Below, one piece after another: positions 26,354 through 39,379 of a stretch of 64,000 nucleotides of DNA; position 1 is the first letter of the stretch; every line of letters begins with the position of its first letter. Below the pieces are notes generated by a model. It did no database searches. It worked only from the letters and a program-made list of their open reading frames with translations, and was not told where the DNA came from. The stretch spans positions 7,420,930 to 7,484,929 of the forward strand of contig BROE01000019.1 of assembly GCA_036571765.1 (NCBI GenBank), given 5' to 3'. The position numbers were made by a program, and so were the translations under genes. The stretch comes from Plecoglossus altivelis. Lineage: Eukaryota; Chordata; Actinopteri; Osmeriformes; Plecoglossidae.

Positions 26354-27200
26354 TCCTCTGCTTTAGCAAGCATGTAAGAGTTCAGACACCTTCAGACTGA
26401 GAGATAGAATCATTGTGGAGGACAAAAATAATATATGTATGTTACTACTGGATGTTTTATGTTCTGTATAACCAAAATAATACTTTTTTTTTTCATTCCT
26501 AATGTGTTCCCTTACTGCTGTGTGTATAGAGATGCTGCCTAAATGCATGATGTAGTGGGAGTGAGCACTGATATGGAAGTTGATATACAGAACAATAGTG
26601 TGCTTTAATTACTGGTACACTGTAATTTACTGTACATATCTTCAGTCATGGGATGCCATTTTTACAAATGTAACATGTGTTTCAGAATAGGTCTACGTAT
26701 TGCTTCATAACATCATTTGAGCAGATGTCAAATAAAATAGGCAAGTCAGATACTGAGCTATCTGTCTAAAGATGTTCTGAGTGTTATCTTGCAGTGAAAC
26801 AAAATTGTCAAAGCAGCAGCAGCCAAGTAAATTAGTCTTCGTGTCACATCTTGATGTGGTTTTTGCCGTTTCCAAAATCGAGAAGCTGAATCAGATGTCA
26901 GCGTGTGGTTTTGAACACTTACACACACGCACACCATCACAAGACTTACTTGGGACATGTTTTATAACTCAGCCCTGATAAAACATTTCAAGGATGACTC
27001 AAACAAAGTTCGTTCTTAGAGATGTTAAATATGCAGAAAATGCTGTTTTCTGACCAGGGCTCCTATTTATGGCTCCACAAGTTATTGTCATATGTTGAAG
27101 TAGTCCATGTTGCCATAGCATCAATGTGTGTCTGTGGACTGGTTACCATAGAGTCCACCAGTGGGCAGGTTGCTAAGCACTGCATACCCTGTAGTAAGTG
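26354..27200. other. 3' flanks of two convergent genes
   Basis: The TMEM272-like gene (plus) and the PTB gene (minus) converge here. No exon was found. AT-rich sequence with T and A runs is consistent with 3' UTRs. AATAAA-type sequence near 26731 (CAAATAAAATAGG) could end the plus-strand transcript. Confidence 0.4.
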
Positions 27201-27965
27201 TTAGACCATTGTTGATGGCTGTGAATGATCAGCACGGCTGGTATTTCTCCTCACTGCCTGAGAGATCATGTCCCTCTTCTTCCGGCGACCTAAAAGAAAG
27301 AGCCAATTTAACACTTGGAAACTCTCATTTGGAAATTGAATGTGGTGAATTGCAGACTGACCCATCCCTCCATGAAGGGTTCACAAAGATTCACCTTTAC
27401 TAAGGTCTGCTGCCTGCTTGGACGGGTTCAGCTGGAGATCCGGGACCACTGATAGGCCATTCTCTAAGCCCTCCCCCTGCATGTGATTGGCCTCCCTGGC
27501 TTCTCTTTGGAAGGAGAGAGCCAGACAGGCACTAATGTCCTTAGCTCTCTCAGCCCTGCTGCACCAAAACACTCTACACTGCAGCTGCTGGGTTTGCTGC
27601 CTGCATATGAACACAAACACATTTGGATGCTCCCGGTCTGCAGCACAGCAAGCAATATCTTTGAGGTGGGTCTTGGCAAGCTGCCTGCCTGTGCTGATCT
27701 CCTTCACTTCTACGTAGCGCCGGCGGACCACCAGAGCATGGTCCTTGGTCAGTTTTTCTGGAGCCTGTAGGAGTAGCTGACTTAAAGCCCCTTGGGCCTG
27801 CTCCAAATCCAGGGAGTAGATTTTCGCTGTGCCCAAATAGTGAACTTTAAACAGGGGATCACCCTGGGACAGGTCCTGGATGCGGCCTTTACCAAGCCTG
27901 CGACGCAACACTGCGGGAGATTCCCTGAGGGTCTGTATGAGCCGGAAGGGAGGCCCCTGTGACAT
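27201..27965 (-). CDS. Small PTB/PID-domain adaptor-like protein
   Basis: There are two coding exons, 27395-27965 and 27201-27289, joined at a phase-1 GTGAAT donor, giving 219 residues. The PTB domain spans about residues 35-160: DPLFKVHYLGTAKIY opens it, CCAADREHPNVFVFICR is the central strand pair typical of PID folds, and the last helix is RAERAKDISACLALSF. The C-terminal exon is short and basic (GRRKKRDMISQAVRRN) and ends STMV, which resembles a PDZ-binding tail. The start at 27965 follows a likely acceptor near 27988, so a 5' non-coding exon lies upstream. It resembles the FAM43/PID1-type PTB proteins, but I cannot name the ortholog. Such domains bind NPxY tails of membrane receptors. 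Confidence 0.75.
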
Positions 27966-29450
27966 GGCTGGGGCCCAGGCTGAAACACCAGGAAGTCTAC
28001 CAGAGAGACAAGAACACATGACAGTTGTAAAAAAAAAATCTGACGGTTTTCCAAGAAGGAAGAGAATAACAAAAAGTGTAACCTTCCATTTTGTGAACGT
28101 TTTAGATTTTTATAGTAAAGTCAGAAGCACTTCCGCTGAGTATTGGCATTTTCATGGTTTACCTCACGGTGTGCTAAGGTTACATTATTAAAGTCAACTT
28201 AATTTAAAATGATCAGACAAAATTCAGGACTTCGTTTGCAATAAATCGTTTTTGTTGTTGTTTTTTAGGTTGAATAATTTCGGGGAAACAAGTGTAGAAT
28301 TTATTTTTTAGAAAGGTCGAAACAAGAATTTCGGAGAAAGTTTCGAAACTAAAGTTTGCGTCCTTCACTAGTACTTGATGACGACTCTACAATAATCCAA
28401 ATGCTCCACGAGAGGGTGGTATAAGACACACAAGATAGTTGTCGCTTTCCTATGTGCATGGTTCAAATTTGAAACAGGCCGTAGTCTGAAATTTAAAACA
28501 TGCTGATCCTGAAAACCAAATGAGTCGCAAAACCTTTTTATTCTTCTTTTTGTTTAAAAAAAAACAAATAACTGTTTGCAGCCAACATTGTCAAGGTATC
28601 GGGAAAGCAGTTTATCTTACGCATACACTTGTGTTACTTCTAGCTAAAGTTAACTTTGTGTTAAGTTTAGCTTACTACAACTCAGTACTAACAGTGAATA
28701 GTTTTTCAACAAACATCACATTTTCAGGCAGTCCGAACGTAGATAAAGTAGGACATCACGCCTTGAATAATACTTACTTTAAAGACCGGACGATATTTTC
28801 ATTGCTTCAGAAGGAATACAACATCAAGACGTACTAAAGTATCCCATTACTTTCTGTGAGCTTAAAATGTCTATGCACATTGACCTGCTTCCATGTACAC
28901 TTGTCCCAGACTACAACGGATGATGCATTTGAAAAGGCCATCCCACTTCAACGGGAGAACAAAACAAGAGGGAGTGACTACACGGACCTCTATGTCGTCC
29001 GTGCATTCCCGTCATCTGGCTATCTCATCCCTACCAGACGTAGACGTAGAAGTGGCCTCATTTGCAATTATTAACAGAGTTCACCACACATTGCAGGTAT
29101 TTTCCTTGTAGAATAAAAGTTTACAAGTAGGCAAACTGACGAAAGTCTCAATGAAATGTATAAATGGATAACCAAAGGCCTGTAGTCTAACCATAAAGCA
29201 TAAGAGTCCTGAGTTCCCGCACACAAATATCTTTACACCAGGAACTGATATGCAAATATATTTTCTATGTCAAATATATCATTGCTTTAAGGCCCATGGC
29301 GAAGGTGGGTTGAACAAGAGAACTAGGACTGGTTAATGATTGTTTTTTTTGTCCTCTATGAGACACCGTACCTAAAACACGTTTTTATTTAATCTCTTAT
29401 TTCAGCGTGGTAAAAGAAATATATAAAAAACTCCTCAAAGCTACTAAACT
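27966..29450. other. Divergent spacer between the PTB gene and sat2
   Basis: The two genes are head to head. An acceptor-like TTTCAG at 29400-29405 just before the sat2 exon implies a non-coding 5' exon. A donor-like CAG/GTATTT at 29097 could end it, making about 28900-29096 a candidate sat2 5' UTR exon. Nothing else was recognised. Confidence 0.4.
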
Positions 29451-30843
29451 ATGAACTTTACTGTACGCGCTGCAAGAAAGGATGACTGTAAGGACATATC
29501 TAGGATGATAATGGTAAGTTGCTTTCTCCGAACCATCTAGTTCGCTGAGCAATTTCTCGCATAGTGACATTACGCGTACGCTTTTGCCGTCCCTAGGACT
29601 TGGCTATTTATGAAAAAATGCCGGACCAGGTCAAGATCTCCCATGAAGGTAATTGTCTTTTTGTGGCTAATTAGATAATAGGCCTATATGATCTGCATGT
29701 CCCCTCAATCCCATTGTGTTTACATTTTTTCCTTTAGAATTGGAGCGTGACGGCTTTTCTTCAAATCCGTATTTTGAGTGCCTTGTTGCAGAAGTGCCTG
29801 AAGGGAACAAGACTAAAGACGGTAAAACCACGATTTAAATAATCCGTTTAATTGATGCACATGTTGGTTCATATAATGGGATACTGCAAACATCGTAAAA
29901 CTGACTGTTCCATTGTGAAGTGCAGACATGAAATTCAGGGTCAGGGTTAAAGGTCAACTGTATCTGTCAGCTGTCTGAGTTGTCTTTCCGTTTTTTTGAA
30001 ATGATGTACATTTGCGCACAGGGCACACCGTAGTTGGCTATGCACTGTACTTTTACACATACAGCACGTGGAAGGGACGGTCCGTATTCATGGAAGACCT
30101 TTATGTGATGCCTGAGTTCCGAGGTAATTGTTCTACTGTCATGGTTTATGGCGTGACTGTTCATAAAACACATAAAACTCATGTACTTCTGTCCCAATGT
30201 AGGAAAGGGTATCGGAAAGGGTTTGATGAGCAGAGTGGCTAAAGTAAGTTCACAGTCCAATGTGAGTCAATCATCACTGCATATCATGTCATCCTGGTTC
30301 CTTTTTGAAGATAATCATTCACCTGTCTGTTAGGAAATACTGCTGATGTTGCTACTGTATTTAACTGCTGGTGTGACCTGTCTGTGACTGTGTGATTGAG
30401 ACCTTTTACTGCAGATAGGCTTAGGTTATTTGTTTATATTCTCAGTTCGTATGTTACTTATTATTCAATATATCTTATTTTATGTCGTTGATAAGAATGA
30501 CTCATATAGGACTAGCATGCATCTATTAGGTTTGGATTGATTACAGCCTGAGTTTAGGCTGTAGTTGAAGTTTAGGCTGCTTGGAATTCCAGCGTAGGTC
30601 ATTTAAATGTGTACCATTCACTTGTTACAAACGACGCATACATTTGAAACTTGTGAACGTGCTTTCCAGGAGGGTAAGGAGAGGCAGTGTGTCAGACTCC
30701 AGCTCTCTGTCCTGGACTGGAACAAACCATCTCTGGACTTTTATGTTGCCAAAGGTGCTCACGACCTGACGGCCAACGAAGGATGGCATTTCTTGCGATT
30801 TGACGAGGAAGCTATGGCTAACTTGGCCAAAGACGCTCCTTAA
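29451..30843 (+). CDS. sat2: Diamine/thialysine N-acetyltransferase (SAT2-type GNAT)
   Basis: This cytosolic GNAT acetylates polyamines or related amines from acetyl-CoA. Exons are 29451-29513, 29597-29648, 29738-29821, 30022-30123, 30203-30243 and 30670-30843. They total 516 nt, or 171 residues, exactly the SAT1/SAT2 length. The N-terminus is NFTVRAARKDDCKDI and then YEKMPDQVKISHEEL. FFxxYSTWKG-like FYTYSTWKGR is followed by the strand EDLYVMPEFR. The acetyl-CoA loop RGKGIGKGL is split by intron 4. The C-terminus contains LDWNKPSLDFY and the catalytic-helix region. VAKGAHDLTANEGWH replaces the RRGASDLSSEEGW of mammalian SAT1. SAT2 is favoured over SAT1 by neighbourhood (human SAT2 lies on 17p13), but the sequence alone does not settle it. 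A polyadenylation signal lies at 30936-30941. Confidence 0.9.
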
Positions 30844-32008
30844 AATGAGCGTCTTCTTCACAGCCTCCCGTGACAGTGTCTCATGTTTTATAAGCTATGT
30901 ATTCGTAGACAAATATATACATTATTTGGATTATAAATAAATCTTAATAGTTTTATTATGATATGTAGTATGTTTCAGTGGTTTTGTTTAGAGAGACGTC
31001 TGTTAAGATGGACAACCTTAGGAAAGAGTCGTCTTCCAGAAAGTGTGACTGCTGTTGAGTCCAGTAGGTGGTGGTGGAGCATCAATGACCACAAAAGTCA
31101 TGTTTATTTACCACTAGGTATCGCTAAAGGATGGGGGCAGTACTTTTGAACTGGGAAATAATTATTAATAATTAATTAAAAGAACCTGATGTTGATGAAT
31201 GACTACATAGACCTAATTTCATGTCTAACATTACACTCCTTCAAGCTCACAGACACAAGACAAGATTGGTTTGTCAAACTATATATTTTTGTCAATAGAA
31301 AAATACAGGAAATAATTTCATTTATAAAAGCAGTTGATTAACTGTACAGCACATCAGAATGAAAGTAAAGACCAAATATGGACTATCTGATATTGTTTAG
31401 CCTATAACTGCACTGTTATAGGTGTGCGGTCCAATGAAACACACCTATATGCACTTCCGTACACTGACCTTACCAAAGACAGAACACACTGTTTATAAAA
31501 CATAAAATATGTACATTTTGGAAGGAAAAATCTGATTGTGAACAACATCCCTCTGCATAAACAGCAATATAATAAATCACTTTATGTTCATATCATAAAT
31601 GTATTTATAATAAAAATATTTTATTCAACCTCAATCAAGGGTTCAGCTCAAATACTCCCAGGTACGAAGACCTTTGCCTAGAATTCTATAGCAAACTACA
31701 GTATATATCGGAAGCATCAAATATCACATGGGGACATTTGGTAGTTGTGAACTTATATTATACATAGAAAATGGGTATTCGTATTCGTATATTCCAGATC
31801 ATTCATATCTTCTCAGCTAGAGTTAATAAATAGCTATTCCCGTAGAAAAACTATACAAACTATACTATATTTATTATAATGGTTAAAAAAAATATATCTA
31901 AATGAATATCACTTGTTGAATATCCAGTCCCCTTAGCTCTGCCCAACACAACCTGCAATGTTGTTTTTTTTAATCTATGGAAGGTAGCTCACCCTCATCC
32001 CTAATCCT
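30844..32008. other. Convergent 3' flanks of sat2 and the claudin gene
   Basis: The sat2 polyadenylation signal AATAAA is at 30936-30941. The rest is AT-rich. The claudin 3' UTR, read on the minus strand, probably occupies much of 31260-32008. No exon was found. Confidence 0.45.
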
Positions 32009-34124
32009 TCACACGTACGCGTTCCTGCCATACTGACTGGGGGTCTGGGAGACTGAGGTACTGGTGAACACTGTTCCTCTGGTGGGGGGCTGGTATGCGT
32101 ACGGCCTAGGAGTCCAGGAGAGAACGTGATCAGCACTCATACTGTCATCATATTCACGCTGTAGTTCCTGCCAAGCAACAGGGATGTCCATGCAGCTGTT
32201 CTTATCCATAGCGACTAACAGGGACATTTGACCCTGTGACCTGCAGGGGAAATTCTGTACCAGTTCGACCATCTGAGCTAAACCCATCCACTCACATGGG
32301 GGTGCAGATACTTACAATTTCTCCTCTGGTGTTCCCAGTTTACAGGAACACAGCAGGCACGACCCTCCGCAGATGGCAAGCGTGGCGGAGCACCAGCCGA
32401 TGTAAAGGCCCTCTCCAATCTCATACCTGCTCATAGGAATGCATGCAGTATATATACATGTAGCTTAGCATACAACAGCACTTAGCACAGCACATAGACG
32501 ACACACTTTACAAAGTTAACGTTAGCACCAGTCTACCAGTGGATGATCTGTGTAAACCTTGATACATTTATAACACAGTGTCTGTGGACTATTACTTCTT
32601 ATGGCAGGGAACTTGAACTATATTACCAAAGATGATAAACATATAATAAGTATATATTTTTTATTAAAATTTAACAATAAAATATGATTAACATCAACTT
32701 TTCCTTACAGTTTTTAATGTATTAAATGTACGCACTTTGTCCCTGGATAGAACGGATCAAAGAACTCCTGGGTAATATTGAAGGCATACCAGGAAACTGA
32801 GATCATGGTGCACAAACCTGGAGGATGTAGACAGCATAAGAAATATGACTGACAACCACACTTGTTTTGTTAGTCTGGAACCTAAGCAACTGAGATGCTA
32901 TTCTTGCACTGTAGTCTCGTTTTTTGGGTCAAAAACCCTTAAATTAGCTATCTACTGAAATGTGCTCTCCCAAGTAAAAGGGCGGTTATTGGCTGTTTGG
33001 TCCAAATGTAGTTACTATTTTTGACGTGGTCAAAATCACTTGAATCCATTTTTTCCAGGTCAATGCAAAGTTTGCAACAGTTTGTCTTTTGCTTGGGAGG
33101 GCAGACATCCAATACACAGACTGAGACATGAGGCGCTGAGAATAGCGTGTTTAGAATTCTTTCAGTTTTTTTTTTTTTTTAAATATATATCAAGGATCCG
33201 AAGTGCGTTGGTTCTACCAGTATTTTGCTGGTCACAGTAAAGGAACAGAATCGTGTGAGTGGGGGTGTTACCCTGCAGGAGGAAGAGCATGCCCCCTAAA
33301 CCAGCGATTCTTCCCTTCAAGACATAGTTCTCCCCTCCCGCTTTGGTGCATTGCATTCCCACCAGGGCCGCCACGATACCCAGGCTTCCCAACACAATAG
33401 AGGTGATCATCAACGCTCTGGATGCCTGGATGTATCCTGCACAGGAACATCAAGTCAATCCACATATTCTTACAAATGTAAACTATAAACAACCCCTGCT
33501 ACAGTAATGAGTTATTCCACTGTATTCCACACGGCCTATTGTCATCGATTAGACTCTGTTTTGAATTTCAGACACTCAGTGAAAACAATAGCGGGCCAGT
33601 AGGCTGTAAATGAATATGACCATTTTTACAGGTGGGATGATTTTATCTTAGGTTATCTCTCCTTATCTGTCTTGTCCGGTTTGATTATAATTCCTGGAAA
33701 AAACAGCAATATCATACCGTAAAAAGTTTCAGACTTGGATGTTGACAAAATGTTGTTGACATCATTCCCACTAATATCCCACTAAAGATAAAGGTGCAAA
33801 CGTCTGAAAAGTTGTCCTGACTAAATCTGGGTATTATGATAAGCTTATGCAGCCCAACAACTCGGCAACTGTAATATGCGTTATCGTCTTTAACCACATA
33901 TGCCTACCAGAAAGAGCGAGCAAAGATGGAAAGTCACGGCAGTTGTTAACCCCTGTGGAGTCCGTGGCGCATGACATCCATAGGTTTTCATAAATGGTTG
34001 ATGTTGTGATAACGTTTCCATCCACAGACGAAACTCTCCAGTATCGGTTTGGTAGAGCAACACCGACCATCACCCAGGCCAGAAAACCAAGAAAAGACGC
34101 AAGAACTTCGACAATGCCGTTCAT
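32009..34124 (-). CDS. Claudin-10-like tight-junction protein (proximal first exon)
   Basis: This is a four-pass tight-junction protein that forms paracellular ion pores. Exons are 33908-34124, 33272-33436, 32736-32817, 32316-32426 and 32009-32105, 672 nt in all, or 223 residues. The claudin signature is in exon 1 (YENLWMSC, then a second Cys after eight residues: TDSTGVNNC). Exon 2 carries YIQASRALMITSIVLGSLG and MQCTKAGG. Exon 3 carries the second loop FNITQEFFDPFYPGT. Exon 4 holds the fourth helix. The tail ends GRNAYV with the PDZ-binding YV, as in claudin-10. The five-exon structure and the CTKxGG and EFFDPLF-like motifs favour the claudin-10 family over claudin-7 or -15. An alternative first exon lies upstream. 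Confidence 0.88.
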
Positions 34125-35107
34125 AATTCTTCACTCGTTTCTTCCAACCCCTCTAAATAGTTGATGTTTGGTTTTATTAAAAACAATGATCGATGATAAG
34201 CCTACTCTCCAGTACGAAGTCTACACAAGATGTCTCTAAATACGACTCTGTACAGCGGAGTTGATGTACACTCACTATATGGTTGCGCGTCTATGAAACA
34301 TATGTGTAAATTATTTGGGGATGCTACGGTATGTTTATAAATCAATGATTTACTACGAGACTTTACTGCCACTCCTTCGCTTATTCCTTACATTCTTGCC
34401 ATTCATATTCTATATTTTCAAGGACTGCTGAAGTGTTTATCGAAAGGAAACGCGTTCAAAGTAGGCTATGCAAACGAAATGACTCTCTATGGCAATTGAT
34501 CACTTCTCTTTGAAATTATGTTCATAAATCACTAAGACCGGCTAACATCACGGTCTTACTATCGCTCATCAACTGAATGACAAGTTTAAACGGAACTTTA
34601 TTTCCTCAATGCCTCTAATTTCAAACTAAATTGTAAACATCTGACTTAATAAACCTGAATTATAGCCTGACAGATTAGTCGCACAGACAATTGTAGATGA
34701 ACAAATCAAGCAAATCAATTTCCATCGGATTGTACAGGTACTGACTAGGTTTTTGCATTCTCAGCAGATAACATTTGGTCCCAACTTATACTATTATTTC
34801 TTAGGAACATATTGAAAACATGGTTTGCATCAGACCCTGATAAGCAGTAAAGTTGTCTATCTTTTGATCCGAAGGTGTTGGTCACGCGTCCCAATAGTGG
34901 TCTTAAAACAGTGCATTGTGGAAATATTATCATCTGAGAAAAACATGGTGAGGCGTGTACGCTCAAGTTGATAAACAGCAGCATGAACGCGATTACATAT
35001 TGTTTTGAAGCACGTTATTAATGGTTAATATTATCGTTATAACACTACACTATTATCAATACTGGCTTATGCTCAATCATTTGACAATATGACCAATAAT
35101 TGCTTAC

Positions 35108-35324
35108 CAGGCAGAGCAAACAAAGACGGAAAGTCACGACAGTTGTAAACCCCGGTTGAATCGCTAGCACAAGACATCCAGAGATTTTCATAGATAGTAG
35201 AAGTTGTGATTACACTCCCGTCCTGGGATGATTCTTTCCAGTACTGATCTTGTAGTGATATGGCTACCATTATCCAACCTACAAAACACAGCGATAGTGC
35301 CAAAACCTCGGCAATCTGATTCAT
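35108..35324 (-). CDS. Alternative first coding exon of the claudin-10-like gene
   Basis: The start MNQIAEVLALSL leads to TIYENLWMSCASDSTGVYNC and ends ...FPSLFALPG at a GTAAGC donor. It is 217 nt and ends in phase 1, exactly like the proximal first exon (33908-34124), so it can splice to the same exon 2. No second set of downstream exons exists in the window. The last 35 or so residues are nearly identical to the proximal exon, while the first helix and the start of loop 1 differ (DQYWKESSQDGS versus NRYWRVSSVDGN). Confidence 0.8.
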
Positions 35325-38300
35325 TTTGAGCAGATTTCTTCGTAACAAAGTGTAGTGTGGACGCTTAATGCTGTCTCAGCCCCTGTTACGGCCCAACCTA
35401 TTCAAGTTTTGTTATCTGAACTTAATGCCCTCAGTAATGAAACGACTCTCGGATTCATGAGTTCATATGGACTTATTTGAACCTTGCTTAGGCCGCATGC
35501 TAAAAAAGTTCGACTATTCCCGCCCAACGTATGACCCTTCACTTGACCGGAGTGTTACAAGGATGTAGGCTAGACGTGCAGCAACTTAGAATCCGTCAAA
35601 TTCAAGGATGATTATTGATAAGAATTTTGCCTCTATGTTTCACAATGAAATTGATATGGTGTGTGGTACACAGTGAGGTGTTCATCCGATTGACACACAT
35701 CCTTCTGTAGCCAATACTTTATTGTCCCCATCGACGAACTGGTTAAAGATCGTCATACTGTCATCAAACAGAACCGGTCACACTAGTGGTCGATCCTTTC
35801 CCCCCATCTCAAATTGCCAAGGCTAAATTATAGTCTTACGGTAGTCATCATCCATATTACAAGTAATTTAATATCAAATAAGAAGAGGCAGACAAAGATG
35901 GACCACATAGTTTTGTATTAAAAAGTTGATTTATTGAAAGTATTGTATAACAGTGGTTCATCCAGTCACATGCAAAGTGTATTTTCCCCTCTCAAGTCCC
36001 TCTCGTTTGCAAACAGTTTCCAAGGACAACTTCCCAGATGGTCCTGTGTAACAAACCATTTGGCAATATCAAATTACGTTTAGGGCCCAATGAGGACGAC
36101 AATTGTGCTACAACAGTATATCTTTGGCAACCAAGAAGAATTTAGTTAACCTTAAAAAGAAGAGATAGACTTCCGATGGTGTAACCTGTAAAGTAGTCTT
36201 GATAGAGGTGATGGTTGCTTTCACAAGACAGGACACAATACAATATCGCCCCTGTGCAAACACTATGACATCACTGAGACTATCCGCTCTCAATGTTGTC
36301 TTGTTTTACTTATCTAGTTCGTGCTTCTGGTGCAGGTTTATGAAAGAACTAAATGAAGAATAAAAGTAAATTCAGAGCATTATTGCAGAGTACACATTTG
36401 AAATGTAGACCAGGAAATTGGTGATTCATAGACCCGCTGGATCTGCAGTGATTTGGCATCAAGCAAATGTGAAGCGTGACAAAGAATTAGTTCCAACACC
36501 TGCTCTTTCATGAACATAAGATGTTTGTCTAAGAGGGAACGGGTCGTGATGTTTAGAAATGGATATAAGTAATACTTTGAACATAAGTAATACATTGACC
36601 AAAGGGCAGGCAGTGTTTGAAGGTACAGTTCATCTTACAGATATTGACAAGTCAGACACATTGAGGGGAGAAGCAGTCTATGACATCATTAGTATGGAAC
36701 TTAAGATCTCATGTAGCTTCATTCGGAGTTGGCTGTGGACACCTGTTGGGAAATCTGCTGCACCTGTTTTTATACATGGAGGAAAAGTGACAATAGACTA
36801 CTTTTCAGATGTACCGGACCTGGATACTTGAGTTATAGTGGGTGATACAGTACACAGTACAAAGTTCCTATCAAATAGTACAATAAACCACGGTATATCA
36901 ATCATTTGTCTTATCACTTATGTCTGTTAATGTTTTGTTTGACAACTTCAATACAGAATTTCAATTGGCTTTGAACCCACTGCCTCATATCGTTTACCCA
37001 CTTTTTTACCATCTCCAGTGGCTGCAACCAGTGGCTGTAACTGCTTGGCTGTAAGTCATCCTTCTTACTTCTTTGATATCTTGATTAAATTGTGAATGTT
37101 TTTCTCAATGTGTCAGCGTTACACACTTAAACAACTCCTATTTACTCAAGTGTCTTCAGTCCTTCAGGAGTTACTATTTCAACCAAGGAAACCTTAGTTC
37201 AGGCTCAAACATGAAACAAAAGTCTTGTAGAACAAGAATTGTAGCTAGTGTGTGTATCAGCCTGGGACAGCATTTGTCTTCTTGTGACAGGGGGTATCCT
37301 GTTGTGCTGGAGGTCGTTTCAAGGCTCGAGTCTGTGAGCTGCCTGCCAATTCACTGTCTCTATTGAGCAGATGCCAGGTCACATGATGCTACACATTCAG
37401 CCACATCCTTTAGCAGAGCTACAGCAGCCAGCACCAGACTTAGAATCAGATGTTGTTCTTTTAACTGTCCAGGATTCTTTTTCTCTTCCTGTATATGAAC
37501 TTGTTACCATGGTACTACCTCATGTTTAGACTATGTTCTTCTTTTAGACAAATGACTTTTCTTATTGGATTGGAGGATAAGACACAACACACCATCTAAA
37601 CCCACTTTATAAAACCTGTTATTTATAAATCAGTATTCAAGAAAAGCACAACAATTACATCATGTGATCAATATCAACATCACATCAAGCAGGACATTTT
37701 CAGGTCTTAATCCAGTCTTTGTAGACCATCCGAATCTTTAATTCTGTTAACTCTCAACAAAAGATACAAACTTGTACTTTTTGAGACGTATTCTTTCATA
37801 CGTACCATCTTCCAGCAAAAGATGAGAGAATAGGAACAGCAGATTCATTTGTCACTGAATTATCTTAACACTGCTTGCATTGGTCCATTTGACCAGATTT
37901 GTTATCAATGTAACACATACACTTTGTGTGTAGTTGTATTCAAGTGTTTGCCCTCAATATGAGTCAACAGTTTTAATGAAAGATTATTTGCACAATCCTG
38001 TGTATTTGATGTGTATTCAGTGCGAGTTTCGGTTGAATCTTTGGTTCAAACTTGGTGTAATCAATCAGTTCTGCCAGTCTAAGTAAACTTGATTTGTAAA
38101 ATCTACCTCAGTAATAATGCAGGTAAAATTATGAATACAGAATAGATTTTGATGTTTGTGATAAATGAGTGTTGCTACAGATCCAGAGATTTTATTACAA
38201 GAACATTACATTTGATTAATATATAACTTATAATATTCAAACCTTTTTGTTTGGCAGCATAAACCAGGGAAATTGCATCACAAAAAAAACACGCAAACAA

Positions 38301-39204
38301 TATGAAACATGAAATAACTTATGGACCATTTTGGTGTCATTTTAAACTCAAATCAGAAACATCTTATACATAGGCTATGTATGTACAATAAGCTATCACA
38401 CTATTTGAACACAGTGAAATTGGTTCCATTTAGGGTAAAATACTGTCATTTTAAACATTTTTCCAAGTCAGGGTGGAAACTTGACCTTTTAGATTCTACT
38501 ATTCAGTCTAAAATCTCCACTTTCATCCTCACAGTAAAACATGAATACACAATGGGCCTTATTAAAAGGTGATGTACCCTAAGTCTTAGGTGTGTAACAC
38601 AATGGTCTGACGGCTGATCAAAGCAATGATCAAACCTCTTGGTTGGGATCCTGTTTATCATTGGAGGATGCCCAGCCCTTCTCTGGACGCAGTACAGAAA
38701 CTCGGTAAGATTTTGATCCAACCCAAATCGTAACCACCCTGATCTAAAACGTGTCAAACCGATCGTTTGCATAATCAGTTGTGCACAATGTTGTAGTGTT
38801 GGAGAGAATCTCCACAGTAAGATTGCTCTACAGGGACGAGGAACATTGAACTTAATACATTTTGCGAAACTGACAGCAAACACTTTTTTTCCCTTCTTAA
38901 AACAGACGATGACAGTGAGGATAGTGAGCAACTTAGCAGCTCCTGGCTAAAAGCTACCAGGCTAAAAGCTATCATGTGTCAGTCATGATACAATGTTGGC
39001 TGAAGCAAAAGCCTGGCGTAACATTTAGCACATATACCTACTTTTGACTTGTGCCCTCTATACATAGTAATCGCACTTCTGGTTAGTTTTATGTGAATGA
39101 CAGGCACAAAAAAAAAAAAAAGTATTAGTTATTCGTTATAGTGAAATTTGTTTGAATATGGACTGTCGATGGCTGGGAGAAGACTGGAGTAGCCCTTCAA
39201 TCTC
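35325..39204. other. 3.9-kb spacer without recognised genes
   Basis: No domain or spliced gene was recognised. A minus-strand AATAAA (plus TTTATT) at 35930-35935 and another at about 38190-38195 could end fis1 transcripts or an unknown minus-strand RNA. Short ORFs at 36559-36831 and 38503-38931 have no recognisable family and no good splice context. An A run lies at 39108-39121. Confidence 0.4.
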
Positions 39205-39342
39205 TCAGATCTTCTTCGACACAGCCAGACCAACGAGGCCAGCCAATCCTGCAACACCAAGGCCAATTCCTCCGACAATCGCCATGCCAACCAAACCATC
39301 TGGTAAAAACAGTTTTTGGAGGGGGGATAACCCATCATTATC

Positions 39343-39379
<37 letters not shown>

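Noticed and set aside
28856..29111. Overlapping 72-residue ORFs upstream of sat2
   Set aside because: No family match. The donor-like site at 29097 makes it more likely a non-coding sat2 5' exon.
32223..32290. tRNA-like sequence on the minus strand in the claudin intron
   Set aside because: An A-box-like GGTTTAGCTCAGATGG is present, but the rest is too diverged to call a tRNA gene or a definite SINE.
36559..36831. 90-residue plus-strand ORF in the large spacer
   Set aside because: No recognised family, a repetitive start (ISNTLNISNTL), no splice sites that extend it, and it lies in AT-rich DNA.
38503..38931. 142-residue minus-strand ORF
   Set aside because: The composition is mixed with no recognisable domain. 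It might be a relic of a transposon but no terminal repeats or motifs support that.
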